Assembly: GCA_006438735.1 (NCBI GenBank) | Contig: RCZF01000001.1 | Span: 930,001 to 994,000 of the forward strand | Direction: 5' to 3' | Source: Sphingomonas koreensis | Lineage (GTDB): Bacteria; Pseudomonadota; Alphaproteobacteria; Sphingomonadales; Sphingomonadaceae | Length of the DNA stretch: 64,000 nt | Part shown: positions 15,218 through 22,621 of the stretch, piece by piece | Position numbering within the stretch: the first letter of the stretch is position 1 | Layout of the letters: each line of letters begins with the position of its first letter | The notes under the pieces: model-generated | The model's input: the letters and a program-made list of their open reading frames with translations, nothing else | What the model was told of the DNA's origin: nothing | The model's database searches: none | Program-made: the position numbers and the translations under genes

Positions 15218-15961
15218 ATGAGCAACACCCACAGCCGCGCCGTCCGCCGTCGCGCCGCCCGCATGCGCGGCGGCCGTCGATCGTTCCTCGCGCGCGTAAT
15301 TCGGCTGCTGATCAAGATCATCGTCTGGTTCGTGATCGTCTCGGTCGCTTGGGTCGCCCTCTACCGCTTTGTGCCCCCGCCGGTGACTTTCACCATGCTC
15401 GGCAACGCGCTTGACGGTCGTGGCATTCACAAGGACTGGATGCCGCTGTCGAAGCTCGATCCCGACATGGCGCGCGCGGCGATTGCCGGAGAGGATGCTG
15501 GCTTCTGCTCGCATCACGGCTTCGATTTCACCGCGCTGCAACAGGCCTATCGCCATAATGAGCGCGGGGGGCGGGTTCATGGCGGATCGACAATAAGCCA
15601 GCAGACCGCGAAGAACGCCTTTCTGATCCAAGGCGGCGGCTATGCCCGCAAGGCTTTCGAGGCGTGGTTCACGGTTCTGATCGAGGGGCTGTGGGGCAAG
15701 CACCGGATCATGGAAGTCTATCTCAACATCGCCGAAACCGGCATCGGCACCTATGGCGCAAACGCCGGCGCGATGCGCTATTTCGGGCATGACGCCTCGC
15801 ATCTGAGCGTCACCGAGGCGGCGCGGATCGCGGCGATTTTGCCGCTGCCCAAGAAGCGGGGCGCGATCGATCCGCACGGCTTTACCCGGCGCTACGGCAA
15901 TTCGATCGCCGCACGCTCGGCGGTGGTGAGGAACGACGGGCTGGACGCCTGCGTCCGCTGA
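15218..15961 (+). CDS. mtgA: Monofunctional peptidoglycan glycosyltransferase MtgA
   Basis: A 247-residue protein with a short basic N-terminus, one membrane anchor (about residues 28-50) and a family-51 glycosyltransferase domain facing the periplasm. Motifs are IAGEDAGFCSHHGFD (catalytic Glu92), GGSTISQQTAKN, and KHRIMEVYLNIAETG. It polymerises lipid II into glycan strands and has no transpeptidase domain. It converges on the next gene, 18 nt beyond its stop. Confidence 0.93.
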   Translation: MSNTHSRAVRRRAARMRGGRRSFLARVIRLLIKIIVWFVIVSVAWVALYRFVPPPVTFTMLGNALDGRGIHKDWMPLSKLDPDMARAAIAGEDAGFCSHHGFDFTALQQAYRHNERGGRVHGGSTISQQTAKNAFLIQGGGYARKAFEAWFTVLIEGLWGKHRIMEVYLNIAETGIGTYGANAGAMRYFGHDASHLSVTEAARIAAILPLPKKRGAIDPHGFTRRYGNSIAARSAVVRNDGLDACVR

Positions 15962-15979
15962 CGCCCAGCCCGCGCGCTC

Positions 15980-16261
15980 TTACTGGTTGGTCGCGCTGTC
16001 GGCGGCCTTTTCGGCCGAATCGCCGACCTTCTGCGCGCCGTCCGACACGCTTTGCGCAGCGGAGGTGATCGCATTGGTCTTGAGATTGTCGTTCTGGCTC
16101 TTGTTGTAGAAATAGAACGCGCCGACCACCACCAGGATCAACACGGCGATGCCGATCAGCATCGTGCCGCCACCGCCGCCACGACGCTCAATGACCGTGG
16201 TGTGCGTTTCGGTCGCGCGCGGCTCGGCCGGCGTTTCCACAATGCGTTCTTCCTCGATCAT
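15980..16261 (-). CDS. Small membrane protein under a general-stress promoter
   Basis: A 93-residue protein. An acidic and Thr-rich N-terminus and a Gly-rich stretch (RRGGGGG) come first. One membrane segment follows (about residues 33-52), then a C-terminal helix rich in Ala, Ser and Asp with the near-repeat SDGAQKVGDSAEKAADS. Its promoter region contains GGAAC-N17-CGTT (16293-16318), the EcfG-type consensus, so it should be induced by general stress. No known domain; a lipid-envelope stress role is only a guess. Confidence 0.75.
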   Translation of the reverse strand: MIEEERIVETPAEPRATETHTTVIERRGGGGGTMLIGIAVLILVVVGAFYFYNKSQNDNLKTNAITSAAQSVSDGAQKVGDSAEKAADSATNQ

Positions 16262-16292
16262 CGATACCCTCCTGTTACAGTTGAGCGTCGAT

Positions 16293-16318
16293 AACGAAGC
16301 GGGCGGCGGGGTTGTTCC
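16293..16318 (-). promoter_or_regulatory. EcfG-type general stress promoter
   Basis: On the minus strand GGAAC (16318-16314), 17 bases, then CGTT (16296-16293), about 30 nt before the start codon at 16261. GGAAC-N16/17-CGTT is the consensus for the alphaproteobacterial general stress sigma factor EcfG. Confidence 0.7.
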
Positions 16319-16333
16319 AAGCCCGCAACGACA

Positions 16334-16657
16334 TCAGAACGGCAGCTTGAACCCCGGCGGCAGCGGCATACCGCTGGTCAGCTTGGACATTTCCGCGTTC
16401 GATGCGGCATCGGCCTTGGCGCGCGCATCGTTGAGCGCGGCGACGACCAGATCCTCGACCATCTGCTTCTCCGCTGGCTGGAGCAGCGATTCGTCGATCT
16501 CGACGCCGATGATCCGCCCCTTGGCCGACGCCTTGATCTTGACCAGCCCGCCGCCGGCCACGCCCTCGACCTCGATCTTGTCGAGCCCGTCCTGCGCCTT
16601 GGCGAGCTCGGCCTGGACGTTCTGCGCCATCGCCATGATGTCTTCGATGTTGTTCAT
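16334..16657 (-). CDS. YbaB/EbfC family nucleoid-associated protein
   Basis: A 107-residue protein with the family pattern: an N-terminal helix NIEDIMAMAQNVQAELAKAQ, then VEGVAGGGLVKIKASAKG, ending MPLPPGFKLPF. YbaB/EbfC proteins are dimers that bind DNA non-specifically. The gene sits directly after dnaX, its usual place in bacteria (often followed by recR, not so here), and the start overlaps the dnaX stop by 4 nt. Confidence 0.93.
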   Translation of the reverse strand: MNNIEDIMAMAQNVQAELAKAQDGLDKIEVEGVAGGGLVKIKASAKGRIIGVEIDESLLQPAEKQMVEDLVVAALNDARAKADAASNAEMSKLTSGMPLPPGFKLPF

Positions 16658-18294
16658 GCGGTCGTACTCCGTTGATCGGTCGTCCATGTTTCGAGTTCGG
16701 CATCTGGGAATGCCTCGAACGCCGCCTTGACGATCGGGGTTTCCAATATCGCCTGGCGCGCGTCGGTCTCGCGCTGCTGCTCGGCTTCCCGCGGCGTCGG
16801 CGCGCCGGGCGCATCCTCGACCGTCACGCGCCACGGCTTTTCGGTGATCCGCTTGAGCGCATCCGCGAGGTCGGACACCAGGTCCGCGGGAAGCGGCTTG
16901 GACGAACTCAGCACCAACTGCTGCGGTTCGCAGCGCACCACGCGCGCGGAAATCCGCAGCTTCTCCGCCAGCCCGAGCTCGCGATTGTCGGCCAGGAGCG
17001 CCATGATCTTCTCGAGCGTATCGGGCAAAGCGGCGGATTGGACCGAGGCGGCAGCCGTCGCAGCGGGTGCCGTCGCGGCCATCGGCGCGATCCCGTCGCC
17101 GCTCGCGATCCGCCGCGCCAACTCGCCAGGATCGGGCAGGCTGGACGCATGGATCACGCGTAGCAGCGCCATCTCGCCGGCCTCGATCGGCAGCGCGGCG
17201 CGCGCGACCTCGTCATGCCCTTTGAGCATCAATTGCCACAGCCGGTGCAGCGCCTGGAACGACAGCTTGCCCGCCCAATCGGCGAACGCCTCGCGCTCCT
17301 CGGCCGGTTGCGCGGCGTCGGGCGGGGTGCCGAGCTTGACGAGCGTCACGCCGTGCACCGCCTCGAGCAGCGCGCGCAGCACGCTTTGCGGATCGACGCC
17401 GTAATCATATTGCCGGCGCAGCGCGGCGAGCGCGCCGGGCGCGTCTGCGGCGAGCACCAGCCCCATCAATTCGCGGATCGCGCCGCGATCGGACAGGCCG
17501 AGCATCTCGCGGACCTGATCGGCCCTGACGCCGCCGCCCTCCATTCCGGCATGCGCGATCGCCTGATCGAGGATCGACAGCCCGTCGCGCGCCGATCCTT
17601 CCGCCGCGCGGGCGATCAGCGCCAGCGCCTCGGGTTCTGCTTCGACGCCTTCCTGTTCGGCGACCCAGGCGAAATGCGCACCCAGCTTGTCCGACGGAAT
17701 GCGCCGCAGGTCGAACCGCTGGCAGCGCGACAGCACCGTCACCGGCACCTTGTTGACCTCGGTCGTCGCGAACAGGAATTTGACGTGTTCGGGCGGCTCC
17801 TCGAGCGTCTTGAGCAGCGCATTGAACGCGTTCTTCGACAGCATGTGGACTTCGTCGATGATGTAGATCTTATAGCGCGCGGAAACCGCCGAATAGCGCG
17901 ACGCATCGATGATCTCGCGCACATCGTCGACGCCCGTGTGGCTGGCGGCGTCCATCTCGATCACGTCGATATGCCGCCCCTCGGCGATCGCGCGGCATGG
18001 CTCGCAGACGCCGCAGGGATCGATCGTCGGGCCGCCCTGCCCGTCCGGCCCGATGCAGTTGAGCGCCTTGGCGATCAGCCGCGCGGTCGAGGTCTTGCCG
18101 ACGCCGCGCACCCCAGTGAGCAGAAACGCATGCGCCAGCCGGCCGCGGTTGATCGCGTTGCCCAGCGTCGTCACCATCGCATCCTGGCCGATCAGCTCGG
18201 CAAAGGTCTGCGGCCGATATTTGCGCGCCAACACGCGGTAGGCTTCGGCCTTCGCAGGCTGCGCGGGTTCGCCGAGATCGAGGGAATCGCTCAT
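16654..18294 (-). CDS. dnaX: DNA polymerase III subunits gamma/tau
   Basis: A 546-residue clamp-loader ATPase. It has Walker A GVRGVGKTST (residues 61-70), the zinc-binding cysteines Cys80, Cys94, Cys97 and Cys100, Walker B IIDEVHML, and sensor region LFATTEVNKVPVTVLSRCQ. The C-terminal third (about 380-546) is the divergent tau part that contacts polymerase and helicase. It loads the sliding clamp at the replication fork. No obvious frameshift signal for a short gamma form was noticed. Confidence 0.95.
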   Translation of the reverse strand: MSDSLDLGEPAQPAKAEAYRVLARKYRPQTFAELIGQDAMVTTLGNAINRGRLAHAFLLTGVRGVGKTSTARLIAKALNCIGPDGQGGPTIDPCGVCEPCRAIAEGRHIDVIEMDAASHTGVDDVREIIDASRYSAVSARYKIYIIDEVHMLSKNAFNALLKTLEEPPEHVKFLFATTEVNKVPVTVLSRCQRFDLRRIPSDKLGAHFAWVAEQEGVEAEPEALALIARAAEGSARDGLSILDQAIAHAGMEGGGVRADQVREMLGLSDRGAIRELMGLVLAADAPGALAALRRQYDYGVDPQSVLRALLEAVHGVTLVKLGTPPDAAQPAEEREAFADWAGKLSFQALHRLWQLMLKGHDEVARAALPIEAGEMALLRVIHASSLPDPGELARRIASGDGIAPMAATAPAATAAASVQSAALPDTLEKIMALLADNRELGLAEKLRISARVVRCEPQQLVLSSSKPLPADLVSDLADALKRITEKPWRVTVEDAPGAPTPREAEQQRETDARQAILETPIVKAAFEAFPDAELETWTTDQRSTTA

Positions 18295-18487
18295 CGGATG
18301 CTATCTAGGCATGCGCGAGCGCGATGTCGAAGGCCGAGGTGAAGTGGAGAAAGTGGAGAGTGTCGCGCGGGTCCGCCAGGGTTGCCTCCGCGGCCAGAAA
18401 TTCGGGCGCGACGGAGGGTGTCGATGATCATGGTTTGTTCTATAGCGAGAAGGGACGTTGTAGGAAAGGCCGTGCCCCGCAGGAAAA

Positions 18488-18578
18488 GTCACCCCGGACC
18501 TGTTCCGGGGTCCACGTTGCCAGTCGCTCCGGCCTCGCTTGTGGCGCGGTGGATGCCGGAACGAGTCCGGCATGACGA
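18488..18578. repeat. Dispersed palindromic repeat, family A, complete copy
   Basis: Two hairpins flank a spacer. One is CCCCGGA/TCCGGGG followed by TCCAC, the other GTGGATGCCGGA then TCCGGCATGACG. TCCAC and GTGGA pair over the spacer. This order is repeated almost exactly at 19727-19815, inside a gene. The rest of 18295-18487 (upstream of dnaX) holds no gene I can support. Confidence 0.8.
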
Positions 18579-18603
18579 CAGAGCGAAGGCATTTGTGAAA
18601 GCG

Positions 18604-18697
18604 TCGCGGCGGAGCCGCGCCGTCGGCCGGCGCTTGGGCGCCGCCGGCCGCAGCGCCGCTTGGCGCGATTTAGCATTTGCTAAATCTTGGCGGCGCT
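18604..18697 (-). repeat. Composite multi-hairpin element, copy 1, directly after the SRP RNA
   Basis: On the minus strand, in order: an outer stem AGCGCCGC/GCGGCGCT enclosing the hairpin GATTTAGC-AAAT-GCTAAATC; then CGGCGC-CCAA-GCGCCG; then GGCCGACGG and CGCGGC-TCC-GCCGCG. The same series with different stem sequences occurs at 22439-22539 on the plus strand. It starts four bases after the ffs 3' end. Confidence 0.65.
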
Positions 18698-18700
18698 GGT

Positions 18701-18789
18701 GGGAGCCGGAACGACCCGTGGCGAAATCGTTGCGGCTGCTTCCTTCCGGACCTGACCGGGTTGGCGACGACCACGTCCGCCCGACTCCC
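18701..18789 (-). ncRNA. ffs: Signal recognition particle RNA (4.5S type)
   Basis: The minus strand carries the near-invariant SRP RNA tip GGTCAGGTCCGGAAGGAAGC with GCAGCC beyond it. Flanking arms GGGAGTCGGG and TCGTTCCGGCTCCC close the long hairpin. This RNA binds Ffh and targets ribosomes making membrane proteins. The 5' end at 18789 agrees with the promoter found at 18796-18824. The 3' end is set by the pairing and is approximate. Confidence 0.92.
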
Positions 18790-18795
18790 GCGCGC

Positions 18796-18824
18796 CATAT
18801 GGCGGAGCCGGGCGGCGTGTTCAA
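18796..18824 (-). promoter_or_regulatory. Promoter of the SRP RNA gene
   Basis: Minus strand: -35 TTGAAC (18824-18819), 17-base spacer, -10 CATATG (18801-18796), then the RNA start about 7 bases on. The spacing is ideal for the housekeeping sigma factor. Confidence 0.65.
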
Positions 18825-18827
18825 GCC

Positions 18828-19049
18828 TTAGTACCAGACGGTATGGCAGCGGCGAACGCGGCGGTGGTGGTACCAATGCGTGTTGCAGACGAGACGGTGG
18901 CGGCGCGCATGGCCGCGGCGATGCCGGACGACGTGACGCGTCACGACGCGTTCGTGGACCACGCGTCCGTGATGCTGCGCCGAGGCGGCGGTGGGGGTTA
19001 GACTGGCGGCGGCTACAAGCCCAGCGGCGAGAAACGCGAACATCTTCAT
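18828..19049 (-). CDS. Small secreted His/Arg-rich protein
   Basis: A 73-residue protein. A clear signal peptide (about residues 1-24, ending SAQHHG) precedes a mature part of about 48 residues that is very rich in His, Arg and Val (for example RHVVRHRRGHARRHR). Two cysteines (in VCNTH and RRCHT) could form one disulfide. The mature piece resembles small periplasmic proteins with clustered histidines that may bind metal, but no family is recognised. It lies between the ferredoxin gene and the SRP RNA. Confidence 0.65.
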   Translation of the reverse strand: MKMFAFLAAGLVAAASLTPTAASAQHHGRVVHERVVTRHVVRHRRGHARRHRLVCNTHWYHHRRVRRCHTVWY

Positions 19050-19093
19050 GGCTCAATCCTCTCTCATGCCAAACGCGGCGCAAGCGTAATGAT

Positions 19094-19429
19094 CTAACGT
19101 CGCTGCATGTTCCGTGCGGAGGGCGGAATTTTGACGGTGAGGCCATCGAGCGCGGCGTCGAGCATGATCTGGCACGCCAGCCGGCTGGTGCGCGTCGCGC
19201 CGACGGCAAGATCGAGCATGTCCTCCTCGTCCTCGCTGGCCGGCGGCAGTTTGGCGAAATCCTGCGCGTCGACGATGACGTGGCAGGTCGAGCAGGCCAT
19301 CTGGCCTTCGCACGTTCCCTCGAGCGGTTGGCCGTATGCCTGAGCGAGATCGAGCAGCCGATCGCCCGGCGATCCTTGCACGTCCTCGACCGTCACGCCG
19401 TCCGCGGCGATGAAGCGGACCGCGATCAT
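19094..19429 (-). CDS. 2Fe-2S ferredoxin, adrenodoxin type
   Basis: A 111-residue protein with cluster ligands Cys40, Cys46, Cys49 and Cys86 (C-x5-C-x2-C...C), the pattern of vertebrate-type/ISC ferredoxins. It moves electrons in the cytoplasm, typically for iron-sulfur assembly or cytochrome P450s. It overlaps the end of the upstream cysteine desulfurase gene by 4 nt, so the three genes 19094-21686 form one coupled unit, which favours an iron-sulfur or thio-modification role. Confidence 0.92.
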   Translation of the reverse strand: MIAVRFIAADGVTVEDVQGSPGDRLLDLAQAYGQPLEGTCEGQMACSTCHVIVDAQDFAKLPPASEDEEDMLDLAVGATRTSRLACQIMLDAALDGLTVKIPPSARNMQRR

Positions 19430-20613
19430 GCCGCGATCCGCTGCGCATCGGCGGCGGCGGCGATGCGATCGATCGCGTCGGTCAGTTCCAGCGCGGTCGT
19501 ATAGCGGCCGAAGCCGAGCCGGACGCTCGATCGCGCCTCCGCATCGCTGAGGCCGATCGCGCGCAACACATGGCTGGGCCGGCCCGAGCCGCTGACGCAG
19601 GCCGAGCCGGCGGAAAAGGCGATGTCGCGCAGGTCGCTGATCAGGCGGGCGACATCGAGGCCGTCGCGCCGGATGTTGAGGTTGCCGTGATACCGCGGCG
19701 CGGCGGCGCCGTTGAGCCGCCAGGTCGTCGCCCCGGGCTCGTTCCGGGGTCCACTGCGCCTCGCGCCCGGAGCGGAATGCGGCGCGGTGGATGCCGGAAC
19801 GAGTCCGGCATGACGGTCTTCGAGACCGAGCCGCTCCGCCGCCGCCTGCCACAGTCGCTCGACATGCGCCGCATCGTCATCGGCGCGGCGTGCCATCAGC
19901 GCCGCCGCCATGCCGAACCCGGCACACAGCGCCGGCGACAGCGTGCCCGATCGCCCCGGCGATTCCTGCCCGCCGCCGTGGAGCAGCGGCTCCAGCGCGA
20001 CGCCGTCGCGGACCCACAACGCCCCGATCCCCTTCGGCCCATGGATCTTGTGCGCCGACACCGCGATCAGATCGCACTCCTCGGGCACGGCGACGCGGCC
20101 ATAGCCCTGCGCCGCGTCGCACAGCATCAGCGCACCAGCCGCGCGCGCCAGCCGCGCGAGCTCGGCGACCGGCTGGGTCACGCCGATCTCATTGTTGACC
20201 AGCATCGCCGCGACCAGCCCCACGCCCGGCACGATCGCCGCCCGCGCGGCGTCCAGATCGACGATCCCGTCCGCGCCTACCGGCAGCACCGTCACCGCGC
20301 GGCCGCGCCGGCGCTCGGCTTCGACGGTGTCGAGCACCGCGGCGTGTTCGGTGGCGATCGTCACGATTGCGCCGGTCGTTCCCTTGATCGCCCAGTTGAG
20401 CGCCTCGGTCGCGCCGCTGGTGAAGGCGACGCGGCCGCCCGGCGGCAACAGCGCCGCGACCTGATCGCGGGCATGCTCGACCGCCGCCTTGGCCGCGCGG
20501 CCCTCGCGATGCGGCGAATGCGGGTTGGCATGCTGCGATTCGAGCCATGGCAGCATCGCCGCCAATGCCTCGGGCGCGAGCGGCGTCGTCGCCTGGTAAT
20601 CGAGATAGCTCAC
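19426..20613 (-). CDS. Cysteine desulfurase family protein carrying an in-frame palindromic insert
   Basis: A 395-residue PLP-dependent aminotransferase class V protein. It has the PLP Lys189 (AVSAHKIHGPKG) and persulfide Cys339 in SAGSACVSGSGRPSHVL. It removes sulfur from cysteine as a persulfide. Residues of about 267-298 (RHAGLVPAST and onward) do not belong to the family: they are the translation of a dispersed palindromic repeat at 19727-19815, inserted without breaking the frame. Its start overlaps the end of the next desulfurase by 4 nt. Whether the insert is tolerated, probably as a surface loop before the active-site region, is inference. Confidence 0.9.
   Translation of the reverse strand: MSYLDYQATTPLAPEALAAMLPWLESQHANPHSPHREGRAAKAAVEHARDQVAALLPPGGRVAFTSGATEALNWAIKGTTGAIVTIATEHAAVLDTVEAERRRGRAVTVLPVGADGIVDLDAARAAIVPGVGLVAAMLVNNEIGVTQPVAELARLARAAGALMLCDAAQGYGRVAVPEECDLIAVSAHKIHGPKGIGALWVRDGVALEPLLHGGGQESPGRSGTLSPALCAGFGMAAALMARRADDDAAHVERLWQAAAERLGLEDRHAGLVPASTAPHSAPGARRSGPRNEPGATTWRLNGAAAPRYHGNLNIRRDGLDVARLISDLRDIAFSAGSACVSGSGRPSHVLRAIGLSDAEARSSVRLGFGRYTTALELTDAIDRIAAAADAQRIAA
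19727..19815. repeat. Family A palindromic repeat inserted inside the cysteine desulfurase gene
   Basis: Nearly the same two-hairpin layout as 18488-18578: CCCCGGGCTCGTTCCGGGG, TCCAC, spacer, GTGG and ATGCCGGAACGAGTCCGGCA. It adds about 30 codons in frame, with no stop on the coding strand. Confidence 0.88.
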
Positions 20614-21686
20614 GCCGCCGCCCGCCGCGTTTCGCGGGCAATGGTGCGCCAGGCGTTAATGAAGCGATCGATGTCCGTCGCGCTGGTGGTGCGCCCGAAG
20701 CTCACCCTCACGACTTCGCGCGACGCTGCTTCGTCCCAGCCCATCGCGCCGAGCACATGGCTTGGTTTCATGCTGCCCGACGCGCAGGCGCTGCCCGCCG
20801 AAACGGCGATGCCGGCCATGTCGAAGCGGATCAGCTGCGTCGTGGCGGCGACGCCGGGCATTCGGTAGGCGCCGATCGCCGGGTGGCGTGGCGCATCGGC
20901 AGCGACGACCTCGCCGCTTGAGCGGCTGATGGCGTCGTCTAGCGCGGCGCGTAGCGCGGCCATCGCCGACAGGTCTTCGGGCTCGGCGAGCGCGGCGGCA
21001 TAGCCGAGCGCGCCCGGCAGATTCTCGGTGCCGGGGCGGTAGCCGCGTTCCTGCCCGCCGGTCGGGTTGAGCGTCGCGAGATCGCGCACCAATAGCGCCC
21101 CGATGCCGGCCGGGCCGCCGCGCTTGTGCGAGGACAGCGCGACGAAATCGGCGTGCGCCGCGACATCCCCATCGGCGCCGGCGGGCATTTGCGCGGCATC
21201 TACGAGCAGCAGCGCGCCGGCGGCGTGAGCCGCATCGGCCAGCGCGGCAATCGGCTGGCGCACGCCGGTTTCGCTATTGGCCCATTGCACGCAGACCAGC
21301 GCGCGCGGCCCCTCGGCGAGCGCTGCGCCGAGCTTTTCTGGCGCGAGCAGGCCGTCGGCGCCGACCGCTAGCACCGCGGAATCGGGCGCGGCACGGATCA
21401 CCGCATCATGCTCGACCGCCGAGATCAGCCGCCGCGCTGCGACCGACCGATTGAGCGCGATCGCCAGCGATTCGCTCGTCCCGCTGGTCAGCAGCGTTTC
21501 GCCCGGCCAATCGTACGCCGCGGCGATCGCAGCGCGCGCGCCTTCGAGCGCGGCGCGGGCGGCGCGGCCCTCGGCATGCGGCGACGACGGATTGGCCCAG
21601 CGCGTCATGCCGTCGGCGACGGTGGCGCGCGCCGCCGCGGTCATCGGCGTGGTGGCGGCATGGTCCAGATAGAGACGGTCGGCCAA
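20610..21686 (-). CDS. Cysteine desulfurase family protein, second copy
   Basis: A 358-residue relative of the preceding gene, of usual length for the NifS/IscS group. PLP Lys188 is in ALSSHKRGGPAG, the persulfide cysteine is Cys301 in SAGSACASGSMKPSHVL, and the start is LYLDHAATTPM. The overlap (ATGA) with the next desulfurase suggests co-translation. Two desulfurases side by side plus a ferredoxin is unlike the standard isc operon (no IscU, HscAB or IscA here), so the pair may serve a special sulfur-transfer route or act as a heterodimer. Confidence 0.92.
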   Translation of the reverse strand: MADRLYLDHAATTPMTAAARATVADGMTRWANPSSPHAEGRAARAALEGARAAIAAAYDWPGETLLTSGTSESLAIALNRSVAARRLISAVEHDAVIRAAPDSAVLAVGADGLLAPEKLGAALAEGPRALVCVQWANSETGVRQPIAALADAAHAAGALLLVDAAQMPAGADGDVAAHADFVALSSHKRGGPAGIGALLVRDLATLNPTGGQERGYRPGTENLPGALGYAAALAEPEDLSAMAALRAALDDAISRSSGEVVAADAPRHPAIGAYRMPGVAATTQLIRFDMAGIAVSAGSACASGSMKPSHVLGAMGWDEAASREVVRVSFGRTTSATDIDRFINAWRTIARETRRAAA

Positions 21687-21702
21687 GGCGGGTCCAGAAT
21701 GA

Positions 21703-21730
21703 TTGCGAAATGAGCGTGCCCACCTATATA
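21703..21730 (+). promoter_or_regulatory. Housekeeping-type promoter for the hydrolase gene
   Basis: TTGCGA (21703-21708), 16-base spacer, TATATA (21725-21730). The next in-frame ATG downstream is 21782, while an earlier ATG at 21710 lies between the two boxes. This supports 21782 as the start. Confidence 0.5.
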
Positions 21731-21781
21731 GCCCGCACGCTTTTCCGCGCCACCACGCGCCTCAAACTATCCGCAGGTCCC

Positions 21782-22438
21782 ATGCCCGAAGTCATTTTTC
21801 CCGGCCCCGAAGGCCGTCTCGAAGGGCGTTTCGCCCCCGCCCCGCGCCCGCGCGCGCCCGTCGCGATGATCCTCCACCCGCATCCGTCCAGCGGCGGCAC
21901 GATGAACAACCGCATGGTGCAGGAGCTCTACAAGACCTTCCAGCGCCGCGGTTTCGCCACGCTGCGCTTCAATTTCCGCGGCGTCGGCAAGAGCCAGGGC
22001 GTGTTCGACAACGGCATCGGCGAGTTGAGCGATGCGGCGAGCGCGCTCGATTGGGTGCAGAGCTTTCACCCCGAGGCGCAGACGACATGGATCGCCGGCG
22101 TCAGCTTCGGCGCGTGGATCGGCATGCAGTTGCTGATGCGCCGCCCGGAAATCCGCGGCTTCATCTCGATCGCGCCGCCGGCCAACATGTACGATTTCAC
22201 GTTTCTTGCGCCGTGCCCCTCATCGGGGATCATCATTCAGGGCGAGGGCGACGAAGTGGTGCAGCCGCTCGCGGTGCAGAAGCTGGTCGACAAGCTGCGC
22301 ACGCAAAAGCACATCACCATCCACCACGACGTGATCCCGCGCGCCAATCACTTCTTCCAAGACGAGATGCCCGAACTGATGCAGTCGGTGGACAATTATC
22401 TCGACATGCGGCTGGACCCGAACTCGCCGATTAAGTAA
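21782..22438 (+). CDS. Alpha/beta hydrolase family protein
   Basis: A 218-residue single-domain hydrolase. Landmarks are HPHPSSGGTM (oxyanion region), FNFRGVGKSQG, the nucleophile elbow GVSFGAW (Ser in G-x-S-x-G), GEGDEVVQP and the late HHDVIPRANHFF holding the probable catalytic His. The family includes small cytoplasmic esterases with unknown substrates. ATG 21782 is preferred over 21710 because a promoter lies between them. A multi-hairpin element begins one base after the stop. Confidence 0.85.
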   Translation: MPEVIFPGPEGRLEGRFAPAPRPRAPVAMILHPHPSSGGTMNNRMVQELYKTFQRRGFATLRFNFRGVGKSQGVFDNGIGELSDAASALDWVQSFHPEAQTTWIAGVSFGAWIGMQLLMRRPEIRGFISIAPPANMYDFTFLAPCPSSGIIIQGEGDEVVQPLAVQKLVDKLRTQKHITIHHDVIPRANHFFQDEMPELMQSVDNYLDMRLDPNSPIK

Positions 22439-22539
22439 CGCGCCGCGCGGCGATTTAGCGTCGCTAAATCGCGCTCCCCGCGGCGCGTGCGGCCGGCGGC
22501 GCTAAAGCGCCGACCGACGGCATGGGCTTCGCCCATGCC
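22439..22539 (+). repeat. Composite multi-hairpin element, copy 2, in the hydrolase 3' UTR
   Basis: In order: outer stem CGCGCCGCG/CGCGGCGCG (22439-22447, 22479-22487) enclosing GCGATTTAGC-GTC-GCTAAATCGC (22450-22472); CGGCGC-TAAA-GCGCCG; CGACCGACGG; and GGCATGGGC-TTC-GCCCATGCC (22519-22539). Stems match copy 1 (18604-18697) in position, but several differ in sequence. Confidence 0.68.
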
Positions 22540-22583
22540 AGCCACGCCATGTCTCCAACGTGCCGCGAACGCTGGGAAGAAAA

Positions 22584-22613
22584 GCGGGACCCCGGGTCGA
22601 GCCCGGGGTGACG
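22584..22613. repeat. Family A-like palindrome
   Basis: GACCCCGGG-TCGA-GCCCGGGGT ending in GACG, between the composite element and the 3' end of the lipoprotein gene. Confidence 0.6.
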
Positions 22614-22621
22614 AACGAACA

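Noticed and set aside
18295..18487. Possible gene between dnaX and the SRP RNA
   Set aside because: The open frames here run through palindromic repeats and show typical repeat-derived peptides. No start with a ribosome site and no domain was found.
18708..18731. GGAAC-N15-CGTT, resembling an EcfG promoter
   Set aside because: The spacing is one base short of the consensus and the motif is inside the SRP RNA stem, so it is explained by the RNA structure.
21710..21781. Longer start (ATG 21710) for the alpha/beta hydrolase
   Set aside because: The ATG lies between plausible -35 and -10 boxes, and the added residues do not resemble the hydrolase fold. ATG 21782 fits better.
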